Shown: piece by piece, positions 25,597 through 38,959 of the stretch
How the letters are laid out: each line of letters begins with the position of its first letter
How positions within the stretch are numbered: the stretch's first letter is position 1
NCBI RefSeq assembly: GCF_050948215.1
Contig: NW_027488713.1
Span: 310,001 to 374,000 of the forward strand
Reading direction: 5' to 3'
Source of the DNA: Halictus rubicundus
Taxonomy: Eukaryota; Arthropoda; Insecta; Hymenoptera; Halictidae
Length of the DNA: 64,000 bases
Made by a program: the position numbers and the translations under genes
Notes under the pieces: model-generated
What the model was told of the DNA's origin: nothing
The model's input: the letters and a program-made list of their open reading frames with translations, nothing else
Databases searched by the model: none

Positions 25597-28500
25597 ATCA
25601 TATCCTCTATCCTATCCTATCCTCTATCCTATCCTATCCTCTATCCTATCCTATCCTCTATCCTATCCTATCCTCTATCCTATCCTATCCTCTATCCTAT
25701 CCTATCCTCTATCCTATCCTATCCTATCCTCTATCCTATCCTATCCTCTATCCTATCCTATCCTCTATCCTATCCTATCCTCCATCCTATCCTCTATCCT
25801 TTCCTCTATCCTATCCTATCCTCTATCCTATCCTATCCTCTATCCTATGCTATCCTCTATCCTATCCTATCCTCTATCCAATCCTATGTCCTATACTCTA
25901 TCGTATCCTATTCTCAATCCTATCCTATCCTATCCTCTATCCTATCCAATCCCCTATCCTATTCTCTATCCTATCGTATCAACTATCCTATCCATCCCCT
26001 ATCCTATCCTCTATCCTATCCTCTATCCTATCCTCTATCCTATCCTATCCTCTATCGTATCCTATCCTCTATCCTATCAAATCCTACGTCCTATACTCTA
26101 TCGTATCCTATTCTATATCCTATCCTATATTCCATCCTATCCTATCCTCTATCCTATCCTATCCTCCATCCTATCCTATCCGCAATCCTATCCTATCCTC
26201 TATCCTATCCTATCCTCTATCCTATCCTATCCTCTATCCTATCCTATCCTCCATCCTATCCTCTATCCTTTCCTCTATCCTATCCTATCCTCTATCCTAT
26301 CCTATCCTCTATCCTATGCTATCCTCTATCCTATCCTATCCTCTATCCAATCCTATGTCCTATACTCTATCGTATCCTATTCTCAATCCTATCCTATCCT
26401 ATCCTCTATCCTATCCAATCCCCTATCCTATTCTCTATCCTATCGTATCAACTATCCTATCCATCCCCTATCCTATCCTCTATCCTATCCTCTATCCTAT
26501 CCTCTATCCTATCCTATCCTCTATCGTATCCTATCCTCTATCCTATCAAATCCTACGTCCTATACTCTATCGTATCCTATTCTATATCCTATCCTATATT
26601 CCATCCTATCCTATCCTCTATCCTATCCTATCCTCAATCCTATCCTATCCGCTATCCTATCCTATCCTCCATCCTATCCTATCCTCTAGCCTATCCAATC
26701 CTATATCCTATCCTATCCGCTATCCTGTCCTATCCTCTATCTTATAATATCACCTATTCTATAAAATCCTCTATCCTGTCCCCTATCCTATCCTATCCTC
26801 TATCCTATCCACTATCGTATCCTATCCTCTATCCTATCCTATCCTCTATCGTCTCCTGTCCTCTATCCTATACTATCCTCTATCATATCCTCTATCGTCT
26901 CCTATCCTCGATCCTATCCTCTATCCTATCCTATCCTCTATCCTATCCTATACTCTATCCTATCCAAACCTATGTAGTATCCTCTATCCTATCCTATCCT
27001 CATTCCTATCCTATCCTCTATCCTATCCAATCCTATATCCTATCCTATCCGCTATCCTATCCTATCCTCTATCGTATCCTATCCTCTATCCTATCTTATC
27101 GTCTATGGTCTCCTTTATCCTATATTATCCACTATCCTATCCTATTCTCTATCCTATCCTATCCTATCCGCTATCCTGTCCTATCCTCTATCTTATAATA
27201 TCACCTATTCTATACAATCCTCTATCCTGTCCCCTATCCTATCCTATCCTCTATCCTATCCACTATCGTATCCTATCCTCTATCCTATCCTATCCTCAAT
27301 CGTCTCCTGTCCTGTATCCTATACTATCCTCTATCATATCCTCTATCGTCTCCTATCTTCCATCCTATCCTATCCTCTATCCTATCCTATCCTCAATCCT
27401 ATCCTATCCGCTATCCTATCCTATCCTCCATTATATCCTATCCTCTAGCCTATACAATCCTATATCCTATCCTATCCGCTATCCTGTCCTATCCTCTATC
27501 CTATAGTATCCTCTATCCTATTCTATGTTCTATCCGATCCTATCCGAGTATCTATCTTATCATATCCTCTATCCTATCCTATCCTCATTCCTATCCTGTC
27601 CTCTATCCTATCCTATCCTCCATCCTATTCTATACTCTACCCAATCCTATCCGCTATGCTATCCTATCCAATCCCCTATACTATGCTCTATCCGGTCCTA
27701 TCCTATCCTCTATCCTATTCTATCCTCTATCCTATCCAATCCCCTATCCTAACCGCTATCCGATCCTATCCTCTATCCTATCCTATCCCCTATCCTATCC
27801 ACTATCGTATCCTATCCTCTATCCTATCCAATCCTATATCCTATCCTCTATCCAATCCAATCCTCGATCCTATCCTATCCTCTATCCTATCCTATCCTCT
27901 ATCCTATCCTATCCTATCCTATATCCTATCCTATCCTCTATCCTATCCTATCCTCTATCCTATCCTATCCTCTATCCTATCATATCCTCTATCCTATCCT
28001 ATCCTCTATCCTATGCTATCCTCTATCCTATCCTATCCTCTATCATATCCTATCCTCTATCCTATCATATCCTCTATCTTATCCTATCCTCTATACTATC
28101 CTATCCTCTATCCTATCCTATCCTCTATCCTATCCTATCCTCTATCCTATCCTATCCTATACTATATCCTATCCTATCCTCTATCCTATCCTATCCTATC
28201 CTATATCCTATCCTATCCTCTATCCTATCCTATCCTCTATCCTATCCTATCCTCTATCCTATCATATCCTCTATCCTATCCTATCCTCTATCCTATGCTA
28301 TCCTCTATCCTATCCTATCCTCTATCATATCCTATCCTCTATCCTATCATATCCTCTATCTTATCCTATCCTCTATCCTACCCTATACTCTATCCTATCC
28401 TATCCTCTATCCTATCCTATCTTCTATTTTATCCTATCCTCTATCCTATCCTATCCTCTATACTATCATATCCTCTACCCTATCCTATCCTCTATCCTAT

Positions 28501-31500
28501 CCTATCCTCTATCATATCCTATCCTCTATCCTATCATATCCTCTATCTTATCCTATCCTCTATCCTATCCTATCCTCTATCCTATCCTATCCTCTATCCT
28601 ATCCTATCCTCTATCCTATCATATCCTCTATCCTATCCTATCCTCTATCCTATGCTATCCTCTATCCTATCCTATCCTCTATCCAATCCTATGTCCTATA
28701 CTCTATCGTATCCTATTCTCAATCCTATCCTATCCTATCCTCTATCCTATCCAATCCCCTATCCTATTCTCTATCCTATCGTATCAACTATCCTATCCAT
28801 CCCCTATCCTATCCTCTATCCTATCCTCTATCCTATCCTCTATCCTATCCTATCCTCTATCGTATCCTATCCTCTATCCTATCCTATCCTCTATTTTATC
28901 CTATCCTCTATCCTATCCTATCCTCTATACTATCATATCCTCTACCCTATCCTATACTCTATCCTATCCTATCCTCTATCATATCCTATCCTCTATCCTA
29001 TCATATCCTCTATCTTATCCTATCCTCTATCCTATCCTATCCTCTATCCTATCCTATCCCCTATCCTATCCTATCCTCTATAGTATCCTATCCTCTATCC
29101 TATCCTATCCTCTATCCTATCATATCCTCTATTCTATCCTATCATATCCTCTATCTTGTCCTATCCTCTATCCTATCCTATCCTCTATCCTATCCTATCC
29201 TCTATCCTATCGTATCCTCTATCCTATCATATCCTCTATCCTATCCTATCCTCTATCCTATGCTATCCTCTATCCTATACTATCCTCTATCATATCCTAT
29301 CCTCTATCCTATCATATCCTCTATCCTATCCTATCCTCTATCCTATCCTATCCTCTATCCTATCCTATCCCCTATCCTATCGTATCCTCTATAGTATCCT
29401 ATCCTCTATCATATCCTATCCTCTATCCTATCATATCCTCTATCTTATCCTATCCTCTATCCTACCCTATCCTCTATCCTATCCTATCCCCTATCCTATC
29501 CTATCCTCTATAGTATCCTATCCTCTATCCTATCCTATCCTCTATCTTGTCATATCCTCTATCCTATCCTATCCTCTATCCTATCATATCCTCTATCCTA
29601 TCCTATCATATCCTCTATCTTGTCCTATCCTCTATCCTATCCTATCCTCTATCCTATCCTATCCTATCCTATATCCTATCCTATCCTCTATCCTATCCTA
29701 TCCTCTATCCTATCCTATCCTCTATCCTATCATATCCTCTATCCTATCCTATCCTCTATCCTATGCTATCCTCTATCCTATCCTATCCTCTATCATATCC
29801 TATCCTCAATCCTATCATATCCTCTATCTTATCCTATCCTCTATCCTATCCTATCCTCTATCCTATCCTATCCTCTATCCTATCCTATCCTATCCTATCC
29901 TATATCCTATCCTATCCTCTATCCTATCCTATCCTCTATCCTATCCTATCCTATCCTCTATCCTATCCTATCCTCTATCCTATCCTATCCTCTATCCTAT
30001 CATATCCTCTATCCTATCCTATCCTCTATCCTATCCTATCCTCTATCCTATCCTATCCTCCATCCTATCCTCTATCCTTTCCTCTATCCTATCCTATCCT
30101 CTATCCTATCCTATCCTCTATCCTATGCTATCCTCTATCCTATCCTATCCTCTATCCAATCCTATGTCCTATACTCTATCGTATCCTATTCTCAATCCTA
30201 TCCTATCCTATCTTCTATCCTATCCAATCCCCTATCCTATTCTCTATCCTATCGTATCAACTATCCTATCCATCCCCTATCCTATCCTCTATCCTATCCT
30301 CTATCCTATCCTCTATCCTATCCTATCCTCTATCGTATCCTATCCTCTATCCTATCAAATCCTACGTCCTATACTCTATCGTATCCTATTCTATATCCTA
30401 TCCTATATTCCATCCTATCCTATCCTCTATCCTATCCTATCCTCAATCCTATCCTATCCGCTATCCTATCCTATCCTCCATCCTATCCTATCCTCTAGCC
30501 TATCCAATCCTATATCCTATCCTATCCGCTATCCTGTCCTATCCTCTATCTTATAATATCACCTATTCTATAAAATCCTCTATCCTGTCCCCTATCCTAT
30601 CCTATCCTCTATCCTATCCACTATCGTATCCTATCCTCTATCCTATCCTATCCTCTATCGTCTCCTGTCCTCTATCCTATACTATCCTCTATCATATCCT
30701 CTATCGTCTCCTATCCTCGATCCTATCCTCTATCCTATCCTATCCTCTATCCTATCCTATACTCTATCCTATCCAAACCTATGTAGTATCCTCTATCCTA
30801 TCCTATCCTCATTCCTATCCTATCCTCTATCCTATCCAATCCTATATCCTATCCTATCCGCTATCCTATCCTATCCTCTATCGTATCCTATCCTCTATCC
30901 TATCTTATCGTCTATGGTCTCCTTTATCCTATATTATCCACTATCCTATCCTATTCTCTATCCTATCCTATCCTATCCGCTATCCTGTCCTATCCTCTAT
31001 CTTATAATATCACCTATTCTATACAATCCTCTATCCTGTCCCCTATCCTATCCTATCCTCTATCCTATCCACTATCGTATCCTATCCTCTATCCTATCCT
31101 ATCCTCTATCGTCTCCTGTCCTCTATCCTATACTATCCTCTATCATATCCTCTATCGTCTCCTATCTTCCATCCTATCCTATCCTCTATCCTATCCTATC
31201 CTCAATCCTATCCTATCCGCTATCCTATCCTATCCTCCATTATATCCTATCCTCTAGCCTATACAATCCTATATCCTATCCTATCCGCTATCCTGTCCTA
31301 TCCTCTATCCTATATTATCCTCTATCCTATTCTATGTTCTATCCGATCCTATCCGAGTATCTATCTTATCATATCCTCTATCCTATCCTATCCTCATTCC
31401 TATCCTGTCCTCTATCCTATCCTATCCTCCATCCTATTCTATACTCTACCCAATCCTATCCGCTATGCTATCCTATCCAATCCCCTATACTATGCTCTAT

Positions 31501-32652
31501 CCGGTCCTATCCTATCCTCTATCCTATTCTATCCTCTATCCTATCCAATCCCCTATCCTAACCGCTATCCGATCCTATCCTCTATCCTATCCTATCCCCT
31601 ATCCTATCCACTATCGTATCCTATCCTCTATCCTATCCAATCCTATATCCTATCCTCTATCCAATCCAATCCTCGATCCTATCCTATCCTCTATCCTATC
31701 ATATCCTCTATCCTATCCTATCCTATCCTATATCCTATCCTATCCTCTATCCTATCCTATCCTCTATCCTATCCTATCCTCTATCCTATCATATCCTCTA
31801 TCCTATCCTATCCTCTATCCTATGCTATCCTCTATCCTATCCTATCCTCTATCATATCCTATCCTCTATCCTATCATATCCTCTATCTTATCCTATCCTC
31901 TATCCTATCCTATCCTCTATCCTATCCTATCCTCTATCCTATCCTATCCTCTATCCTATCCTATCCTCTATCCTATCCTATCCTATACTATATCCTATCC
32001 TATCCTCTATCCTATCCTATCCTATCCTCTATCCTATCCTATCCCCTATCCTATCCTATCCTCTATAGTATCCTATCCTCTATCCTATCCTATCCTCTAT
32101 CCTATCATATCCTCTATTCTATCCTATCATATCCTCTATCTTGTCCTATCCTCTATCCTATCCTATCCTCTATCCTATCCTATCCTCTATCCTATCGTAT
32201 CCTCTATCCTATCATATCCTCTATCCTATCCTATCCTCTATCCTATCCTATCCTCTATCATATCCTATCCTCTATCCTATCATATCCTCTATCCTATCCT
32301 ATCCTCTATCCTATCCTATCCTCTATCCTATCCTATCCCCTATCCTATCGTGTCCTCTATAGTATCCTATCCTCTATCATATCCTATCCTCTATCCTATC
32401 ATATCCTCTATCTTATCCTATCCTCTATCCTACCCTATCCTCTATCCTATCCTATCCCCTATCCTATCCTATCCTCTATCCTATCCTATCCTCTATACTA
32501 TCCTATCCTCTACCCTATCCTATCCTCTATCCTATCCTATCCTCTATCTTATCCTATCCTCTATCCTATCATATCCTCTATCTTATCCTATCCTCTATCC
32601 TATCATATCCTCTATCCTATCCTATCCTCTATCCTATGCTATCCTCTTTCCT
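25597..32652 (+). repeat. 7.06-kb segmental duplication, copy B
   Basis: Follows copy A directly. It matches at an offset of 7,429/7,430 up to about 32,028 and then at 7,056. The 374-bp difference is exactly 22 units of 17 bp missing from this copy (A bases about 24,598-24,971). A few substitutions are visible, for example A at 18,738 against C at 26,167 and T at 20,077 against G at 27,506. It ends at about 32,652, where the sequence stops following A. Confidence 0.9.
25847..26675 (+). repeat. 469-bp-spaced doublet of the domain II block (third, in copy B)
   Basis: Cores begin at 25,847 and 26,316, with CAACTATCC at 25,980 and 26,449. This is the copy B counterpart of 18,418-19,246 and keeps the CCGCAATCC variant near 26,181. 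Confidence 0.85.
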
Positions 32653-33654
32653 ATCCTATCCTCTATCCTATCCTATCCCCCATCCTATCCTATCCTCTAT
32701 AGTATCCTATCCTCTATCCTATCCTATCCTCTATCCTATCCTATCCTCTATCCTATCCTATCCTCTATCCTATCATATCCTCTATCTTATCCTAAACTCT
32801 ATCCTATCCTATCCTCTATCTTGTCCTATCCTCTATCCTATCCTATCCTCTATCCTATCCTATCCTCTAACCTATCCTATCATATCCTCTATCTTGTCCT
32901 ATCCTCTATCCTATCCTATCCTCTATCCTATCCTATCCTCTATCCTATCCTATCCTATCCTCTATCCTATCCTATCCTCTATCCTATCCTATCCTATCCT
33001 CTATCCTATCCTATCCTCTATCCTATCCTATCCTCTATCCTATCATATCCTCTATCCTATCCTATCCTCTATCCTATGCTATCCTCTATCCTATCCTATC
33101 CTCTATCCTATCCTATCCCCCATCCTATCCTATCCTCTATCGTATCCTATCCTCTATCCTATCCTATCCTCTATCCTATCCTATCCTCTATCCTATCCTA
33201 TCCTATCCTCTATCCTATCCTATCCTCTATCCTATCCTATCCTCTATCCTATCATATCCTCTATCCTATCCTATCCTCTATCCTATGCTATCCTCTATCC
33301 TATCCTATCCTCTATCCTATCCTATTCCCTATCCTATCCTATCCTCTATCGTATCCTATCCTCTATCCTATCCTATCCTCTATCCTATCCTATCCTCTAT
33401 CCTATCCTATCCTCTATCCTATCATATCCTCTATCTTATCCTATCCTCTATCCTATCCTATCCTCTATCCTACCCTATCCTCTATCTTATCCTATCCTCT
33501 ATCCTATCCTATCCTCTATCCTACCCTATCCTCTATCCTATCATATCCTCTATCTTGTCATATCCTCTATCCTATCCTATCCTCTATCCTATCCTATCCT
33601 CTATCCTATCCTATCATATCCTCTATCTTGTCCTATCCTCTATCCTATCCTATC
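32150..33654 (+). repeat. 1.5-kb module, left copy (partner 35,066-36,417)
   Basis: Matches at an offset of 2,916 bp (CCTATCGTAT at 32,191/35,107; AAACTCT at 32,794/35,710), then at 2,763 bp (CTACCC at 33,470/36,233; CTTGTCATATCC at 33,554/36,317). The change of 153 bp is nine 17-bp units. The match ends abruptly at 33,654, where the indel-rich patch begins, although the partner continues cleanly. Confidence 0.8.
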
Positions 33655-34103
33655 TCCTTCTATCCTATCCTAATCCACTCCTATCCTCTATCCTTCCTAT
33701 CCTATCCCTATCCTCTATCCTATCCTATCCTCTATCCTATCCTATCCTCCTATCCTATCCTATCCTCTATCCTATCAGTATCCTCATCCTATCTATCCCT
33801 ATCCTATCCTCTCTATCCTATCCTATCCTCTATCCTATTCCTATCCTCTATCCTATCCTATCCTCTATCCTTATCCTATCCTCTATTCCTATCCTATCCT
33901 CTATCCTATCCTATCCCATCTATCCTATCCTATCCTCTATGATCCTATCCTATCCTATCCTACCTCTATCTGTCATATCCTCTATCCTATCCTATCCTCT
34001 ATCCTATCTATCCTCTATCCTATCATATCCTCTATCTTGTCCTATCCTCTATCCTATCCTATCCTATCTCTATCCTATCCTATCTCTATCTTCTATCCTC
34101 TCT
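33655..34103 (+). other. Indel-rich patch, probable poor-quality consensus
   Basis: The regular words break down here: CTCCTTCTATCC, CTAATCCACTCC, CCTTCCTATCC, CCCTATCC, CTCATCC, ATCTATCCC, CTCTCTATCC, CCTTATCC, TCTGTCATATCC and TATCTCTATCC all need one- or two-base indels to fit. The right part still follows the order of variants in the clean copy at about 37,380-37,576: a CTATAGTATCC-like word, CTACC, CTTGTCATATCC, CATATCC, CTTGTCC. So it reads as the same higher-order module with errors. No comparable indel density is seen elsewhere. A real, rapidly decayed segment is possible but less likely. Confidence 0.75.
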
Positions 34104-35110
34104 ATCCTATCCTATCCTCTATCCTATGCTATCCTCTATCCTATCCTATCCTCTATCCTATCCTATCCCCTATCCTATCCTATCCTCTATCGTATCCTAT
34201 CCTCTATCCTATCCTATCCTCTAACCTATCCTATCATATCCTCTATCTTGTCCTATCCTCTATCCTATCCTATCCTCTATCCTATCCTATCCTATCCTCT
34301 ATCCTATCCTATCCTCTATCCTATCCTATCCTCTATCCTATCATATCCTCTATCCTATCCTATCCTCTATCCTATGCTATCCTCTATCCTATCCTATCCT
34401 CTATCCTATCCTATCCCCTATCCTATCCTATCCTCTATCGTATCCTATCCTCTATCCTATCCTATCCTCTTTCTTGTCATATCCTCTATCCTATCCTATC
34501 CTCTATCCTATGCTATCCTCTATCCTATCCTATCCTCTATCCTATCCTATCCCCTATAGTATCCTATCCTCTATCCTATCCTATCCTCTATCCTATGCTA
34601 TCCTCTATCCTATCCTATCCTCTATCCTATCCTATCCTCTATCCTATCCTATCCTATCCTATATCCTATCCTATCCTCTATCCTATCCTATCCTCTATCC
34701 TATCCTATCCTCTATCCTATCATATCCTCTATCCTATCCTATCCTCTATCCTATGCTATCCTCTATCCTATCCTATCCTCTATCCTATCCTATCCCCTAT
34801 AGTATCCTATCCTCTATCCTATCCTATCCTCTATCCTATCCTATCCTCTATCCTATCCTATCCTCTATCCTATCATATCCTCTATCCTATCCTATTATCT
34901 ATCCTATCCTATCCTCTATCCTATCCTATCCTCTATCCTATCATATCCTCTATCTTGTCCTATCCTCTATCCTATCCTATCCTCTATCCTATGCTATCCT
35001 CTATCCTATCCTATCCTCTATCCTATCCTATCCCCTATAGTATCCTATCCTCTATCCTATCCTATCCTCTATCCTATCCTATCCTCTATCCTATCCTATC
35101 CTCTATCCTA
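34104..35110 (+). repeat. 1.0-kb module, first of three copies
   Basis: Matches 37,576-38,583 at a constant offset of 3,473 bp (GCTATCC words at 34,126/37,599 and 34,374/37,847; CTAACC at 34,221/37,694). It begins right at the end of the indel-rich patch, so the true left edge may lie inside that patch. Confidence 0.8.
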
Positions 35111-36417
35111 TCGTATCCTCTATCCTATCATATCCTCTATCCTATCCTATCCTCTATCCTATCCTATCCTCTATCATATCCTATCCTCTATCCTATCATA
35201 TCCTCTATCCTATCCTATCCTCTATCCTATCCTATCCTCTATCCTATCCTATCCCCTATCCTATCGTGTCCTCTATAGTATCCTATCCTCTATCATATCC
35301 TATCCTCTATCCTATCATATCCTCTATCTTATCCTATCCTCTATCCTACCCTATCCTCTATCCTATCCTATCCCCTATCCTATCCTATCCTCTATCCTAT
35401 CCTATCCTCTATACTATCCTATCCTCTACCCTATCCTATCCTCTATCCTATCCTATCCTCTATCTTATCCTATCCTCTATCCTATCATATCCTCTATCTT
35501 ATCCTATCCTCTATCCTATCATATCCTCTATCCTATCCTATCCTCTATCCTATGCTATCCTCTTGTCCTATCCTATCCTCTATCCTATCCTATCCCCCAT
35601 CCTATCCTATCCTCTATAGTATCCTATCCTCTATCCTATCCTATCCTCTATCCTATCCTATCCTCTATCCTATCCTATCCTCTATCCTATCATATCCTCT
35701 ATCTATCCTAAACTCTATCCTATCCTATCCTCTATCTTGTCCTATCCTCTATCCTATCCTATCCTCTATCCTATCCTATCCTCTAACCTATCCTATCATA
35801 TCCTCTATCTTGTCCTATCCTCTATCCTATCCTATCCTCTATCCTATCCTATCCTCTATCCTATCCTATCCTATCCTCTATCCTATCCTATCCTCTATCC
35901 TATCCTATCCTATCCTCTATCCTATCCTATCCTCTATCCTATCCTATCCTCTATCCTATCCTATCCTATCCTCTATCCTATCCTATCCTCTATCCTATCC
36001 TATCCTCTATCCTATCATATCCTCTATCCTATCCTATCCTCTATCCTATGCTATCCTCTATCCTATCCTATCCTCTATCCTATCCTATTCCCTATCCTAT
36101 CCTATCCTCTATCGTATCCTATCCTCTATCCTATCCTATCCTCTATCCTATCCTATCCTCTATCCTATCCTATCCTCTATCCTATCATATCCTCTATCTT
36201 ATCCTATCCTCTATCCTATCCTATCCTCTATCCTACCCTATCCTCTATCTTATCCTATCCTCTATCCTATCCTATCCTCTATCCTACCCTATCCTCTATC
36301 CTATCATATCCTCTATCTTGTCATATCCTCTATCCTATCCTATCCTCTATCCTATCCTATCCTCTATCCTATCCTATCATATCCTCTATCTTGTCCTATC
36401 CTCTATCCTATCCTATC
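35066..36417 (+). repeat. 1.4-kb module, right copy (partner 32,150-33,654)
   Basis: Shares the marker order of the left copy but lacks nine 17-bp units. Two compensating one-base changes are visible: CTCTTGTCC near 35,560 where the partner has CTCTTTCC, and CTATCTATCCTAAAC near 35,700 where the partner has CTATCTTATCCTAAAC. Confidence 0.8.
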
Positions 36418-37789
36418 CTCTATCCTATCCTATCCTCTATCCTATCCTATCCTATCCTATCCTATATCCTATCCTATCCTATATCCTATCCTATCCTCTA
36501 TCCTATCCTATCCTCTATCCTATCCTATCCTCTATCCTATCATATCCTCTATCCTATCCTATCCTCTATCCTATGCTATCCTCAATCCTATCCTATCCTC
36601 TATCATATCCTATCCTCTATCCTATCATATCCTCTATCTTATCCTATCCTCTATCCTATCCTATCCTCTATCCTATCCTATCCCCTATCCTATCCTATCC
36701 TCTATAGTATCCTATCCTCTATCCTATCCTACCCTCTATCTTGTCATATCCTCTATCCTATCCTATCCTCTATCCTATCATATCCTCTATCCTATCCTAT
36801 CATATCCTCTATCTTGTCCTATCCTCTATCCTATCCTATCCTATCCTCTATCCTATCCTATCCTCTATCCTATCATATCCTCTATCCTATCCTATCCTCT
36901 ATCCTATGCTATCCTCTATCCTATCCTATCCTCTATCCTATCCTATCCCCTATCCTATCCTATCCTCTATCGTATCCTATCCTCTATCCTATCCTATCCT
37001 CTAACCTATCCTATCATATCCTCTATCTTGTCCTATCCTCTATCCTATCCTATCCTCTATCCTATCCTATCCTATCCTCTATCCTATCCTATCCTCTATC
37101 TTGTCCTATCCTCTATCCTATCCTATCCTCTATCCTATCCTATCCTCTATCCTATCCTATCCTATCCTATCCTATATCCTATCCTATCCTCTATCCTATC
37201 CTATCCTCTATCCTATCCTATCCTCTATCCTATCATATCCTCTATCCTATCCTATCCTCTATCCTATGCTATCCTCAATCCTATCCTATCCTCTATCATA
37301 TCCTATCCTCTATCCTATCATATCCTCTATCTTATCCTATCCTCTATCCTATCCTATCCTCTATCCTATCCTATCCCCTATCCTATCCTATCCTCTATAG
37401 TATCCTATCCTCTATCCTATCCTACCCTCTATCTTGTCATATCCTCTATCCTATCCTATCCTCTATCCTATCATATCCTCTATCCTATCCTATCATATCC
37501 TCTATCTTGTCCTATCCTCTATCCTATCCTATCCTATCCTCTATCCTATCCTATCCTCTATCCTATCATATCCTCTATCCTATCCTATCCTCTATCCTAT
37601 GCTATCCTCTATCCTATCCTATCCTCTATCCTATCCTATCCCCTATCCTATCCTATCCTCTATCGTATCCTATCCTCTATCCTATCCTATCCTCTAACCT
37701 ATCCTATCATATCCTCTATCTTGTCCTATCCTCTATCCTATCCTATCCTCTATCCTATCCTATCCTATCCTCTATCCTATCCTATCCTC
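36390..37789 (+). repeat. 693-bp head-to-tail duplication
   Basis: Two adjacent copies match at an offset of 693 bp. The rare word pair GCTATCCTCAATCC is at 36,573 and 37,266. CTTGTCATATCC modules at about 36,741 and 37,434 open identical stretches of at least 260 bp. The match ends where CTTGTCC at 37,097 is replaced by CTATCC at 37,790. Confidence 0.8.
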
Positions 37790-38583
37790 TATCCTATCCT
37801 ATCCTCTATCCTATCATATCCTCTATCCTATCCTATCCTCTAACCTATGCTATCCTCTATCCTATCCTATCCTCTATCCTATCCTATCCCCTATCCTATC
37901 CTATCCTCTATCGTATCCTATCCTCTATCCTATCCTATCCTCTTTCTTGTCATATCCTCTATCCTATCCTATCCTCTATCCTATGCTATCCTCTATCCTA
38001 TCCTATCCTCTATCCTATCCTATCCCCTATAGTATCCTATCCTCTATCCTATCCTATCCTCTATCCTCTGCTATCCTCTATCCTATCCTATCCTCTATCC
38101 TATCCTATCCTCTATCCTATCCTATCCTATCCTATATCCTATCCTATCCTCTATCCTATCCTATCCTCTATCCTATCCTATCCTCTATCCTATCATATCC
38201 TCTATCCTATCCTATCCTCTATCCTATGCTATCCTCTATCCTATCCTATCCTCTATCCTATCCTATCCCCTATAGTATCCTATCCTCTATCCTATCCTAT
38301 CCTCTATCCTATCCTATCCTCTATCCTATCCTATCCTCTATCCTATCATATCCTCTATCCTATCCTATTATCTATCCTATCCTATCCTCTATCCTATCCT
38401 ATCCTCTATCCTATCATATCCTCTATCTTGTCCTATCCTCTATCCTATCCTATCCTCTATCCTATGCTATCCTCTATCCTATCCTATCCTCTATCCTATC
38501 CTATCCCCTATAGTATCCTATCCTCTATCCTATCCTATCCTCTATCCTATCCTATCCTCTATCCTATCCTATCCTCTATCCTA
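37576..38583 (+). repeat. 1.0-kb module, second of three copies
   Basis: Partner of 34,104-35,110 (offset 3,473) and of the third copy. It carries CTAACC before GCTATCC at about 37,844, where the first copy has CTATCC. Confidence 0.8.
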
Positions 38584-38959
38584 TCCTATCCTCTATCCTA
38601 TCATATCCTCTATCCTATCCTATTATCTATCCTATCCTATCCTCTATCCTATCCTATCCTCTATCCTATCATATCCTCTATCTTGTCCTATCCTCTATCC
38701 TATCCTATCCTCTATCCTATCCTATCCTATCCTATATCCTATCCTATCCTCTATCCTATCCTATCCTCTATCCTATCATATCCTCTATCCTATCCTATCC
38801 TCTATCCTATGCTATCCTCTATCCTATCCTATCCTCTATCCTATCCTATCCCCCATCCTATCCTATCCTCTATAGTATCCTATCCTCTATCCTATCCTAT
38901 CCTCTATCCTATCCTATCCTCTATCCTATCCTATCCTCTATCCTATCATATCCTCTATC

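Larger units (their letters stand above)
20451..33654 (+). repeat. Domain III: mixed uniform PPH repeats and domain II blocks
   Basis: Long runs of near-perfect 17-bp units with the single-word variants CATATCC, CTTATCC, GCTATCC, AGTATCC and CTTGTCC alternate with transplanted domain II blocks (21,217-21,440; 22,573-24,250; 25,780-27,870; 28,647-28,870; 30,003-31,680). Its structure is explained largely by the 7.4-kb and 3.8-kb duplications listed separately. Confidence 0.8.

Noticed and set aside
33655..34103. Transposon or unique insertion in the irregular patch
   Set aside because: All words are still satellite words with small indels and the order follows a clean module; no inverted repeats or target-site duplication are visible.
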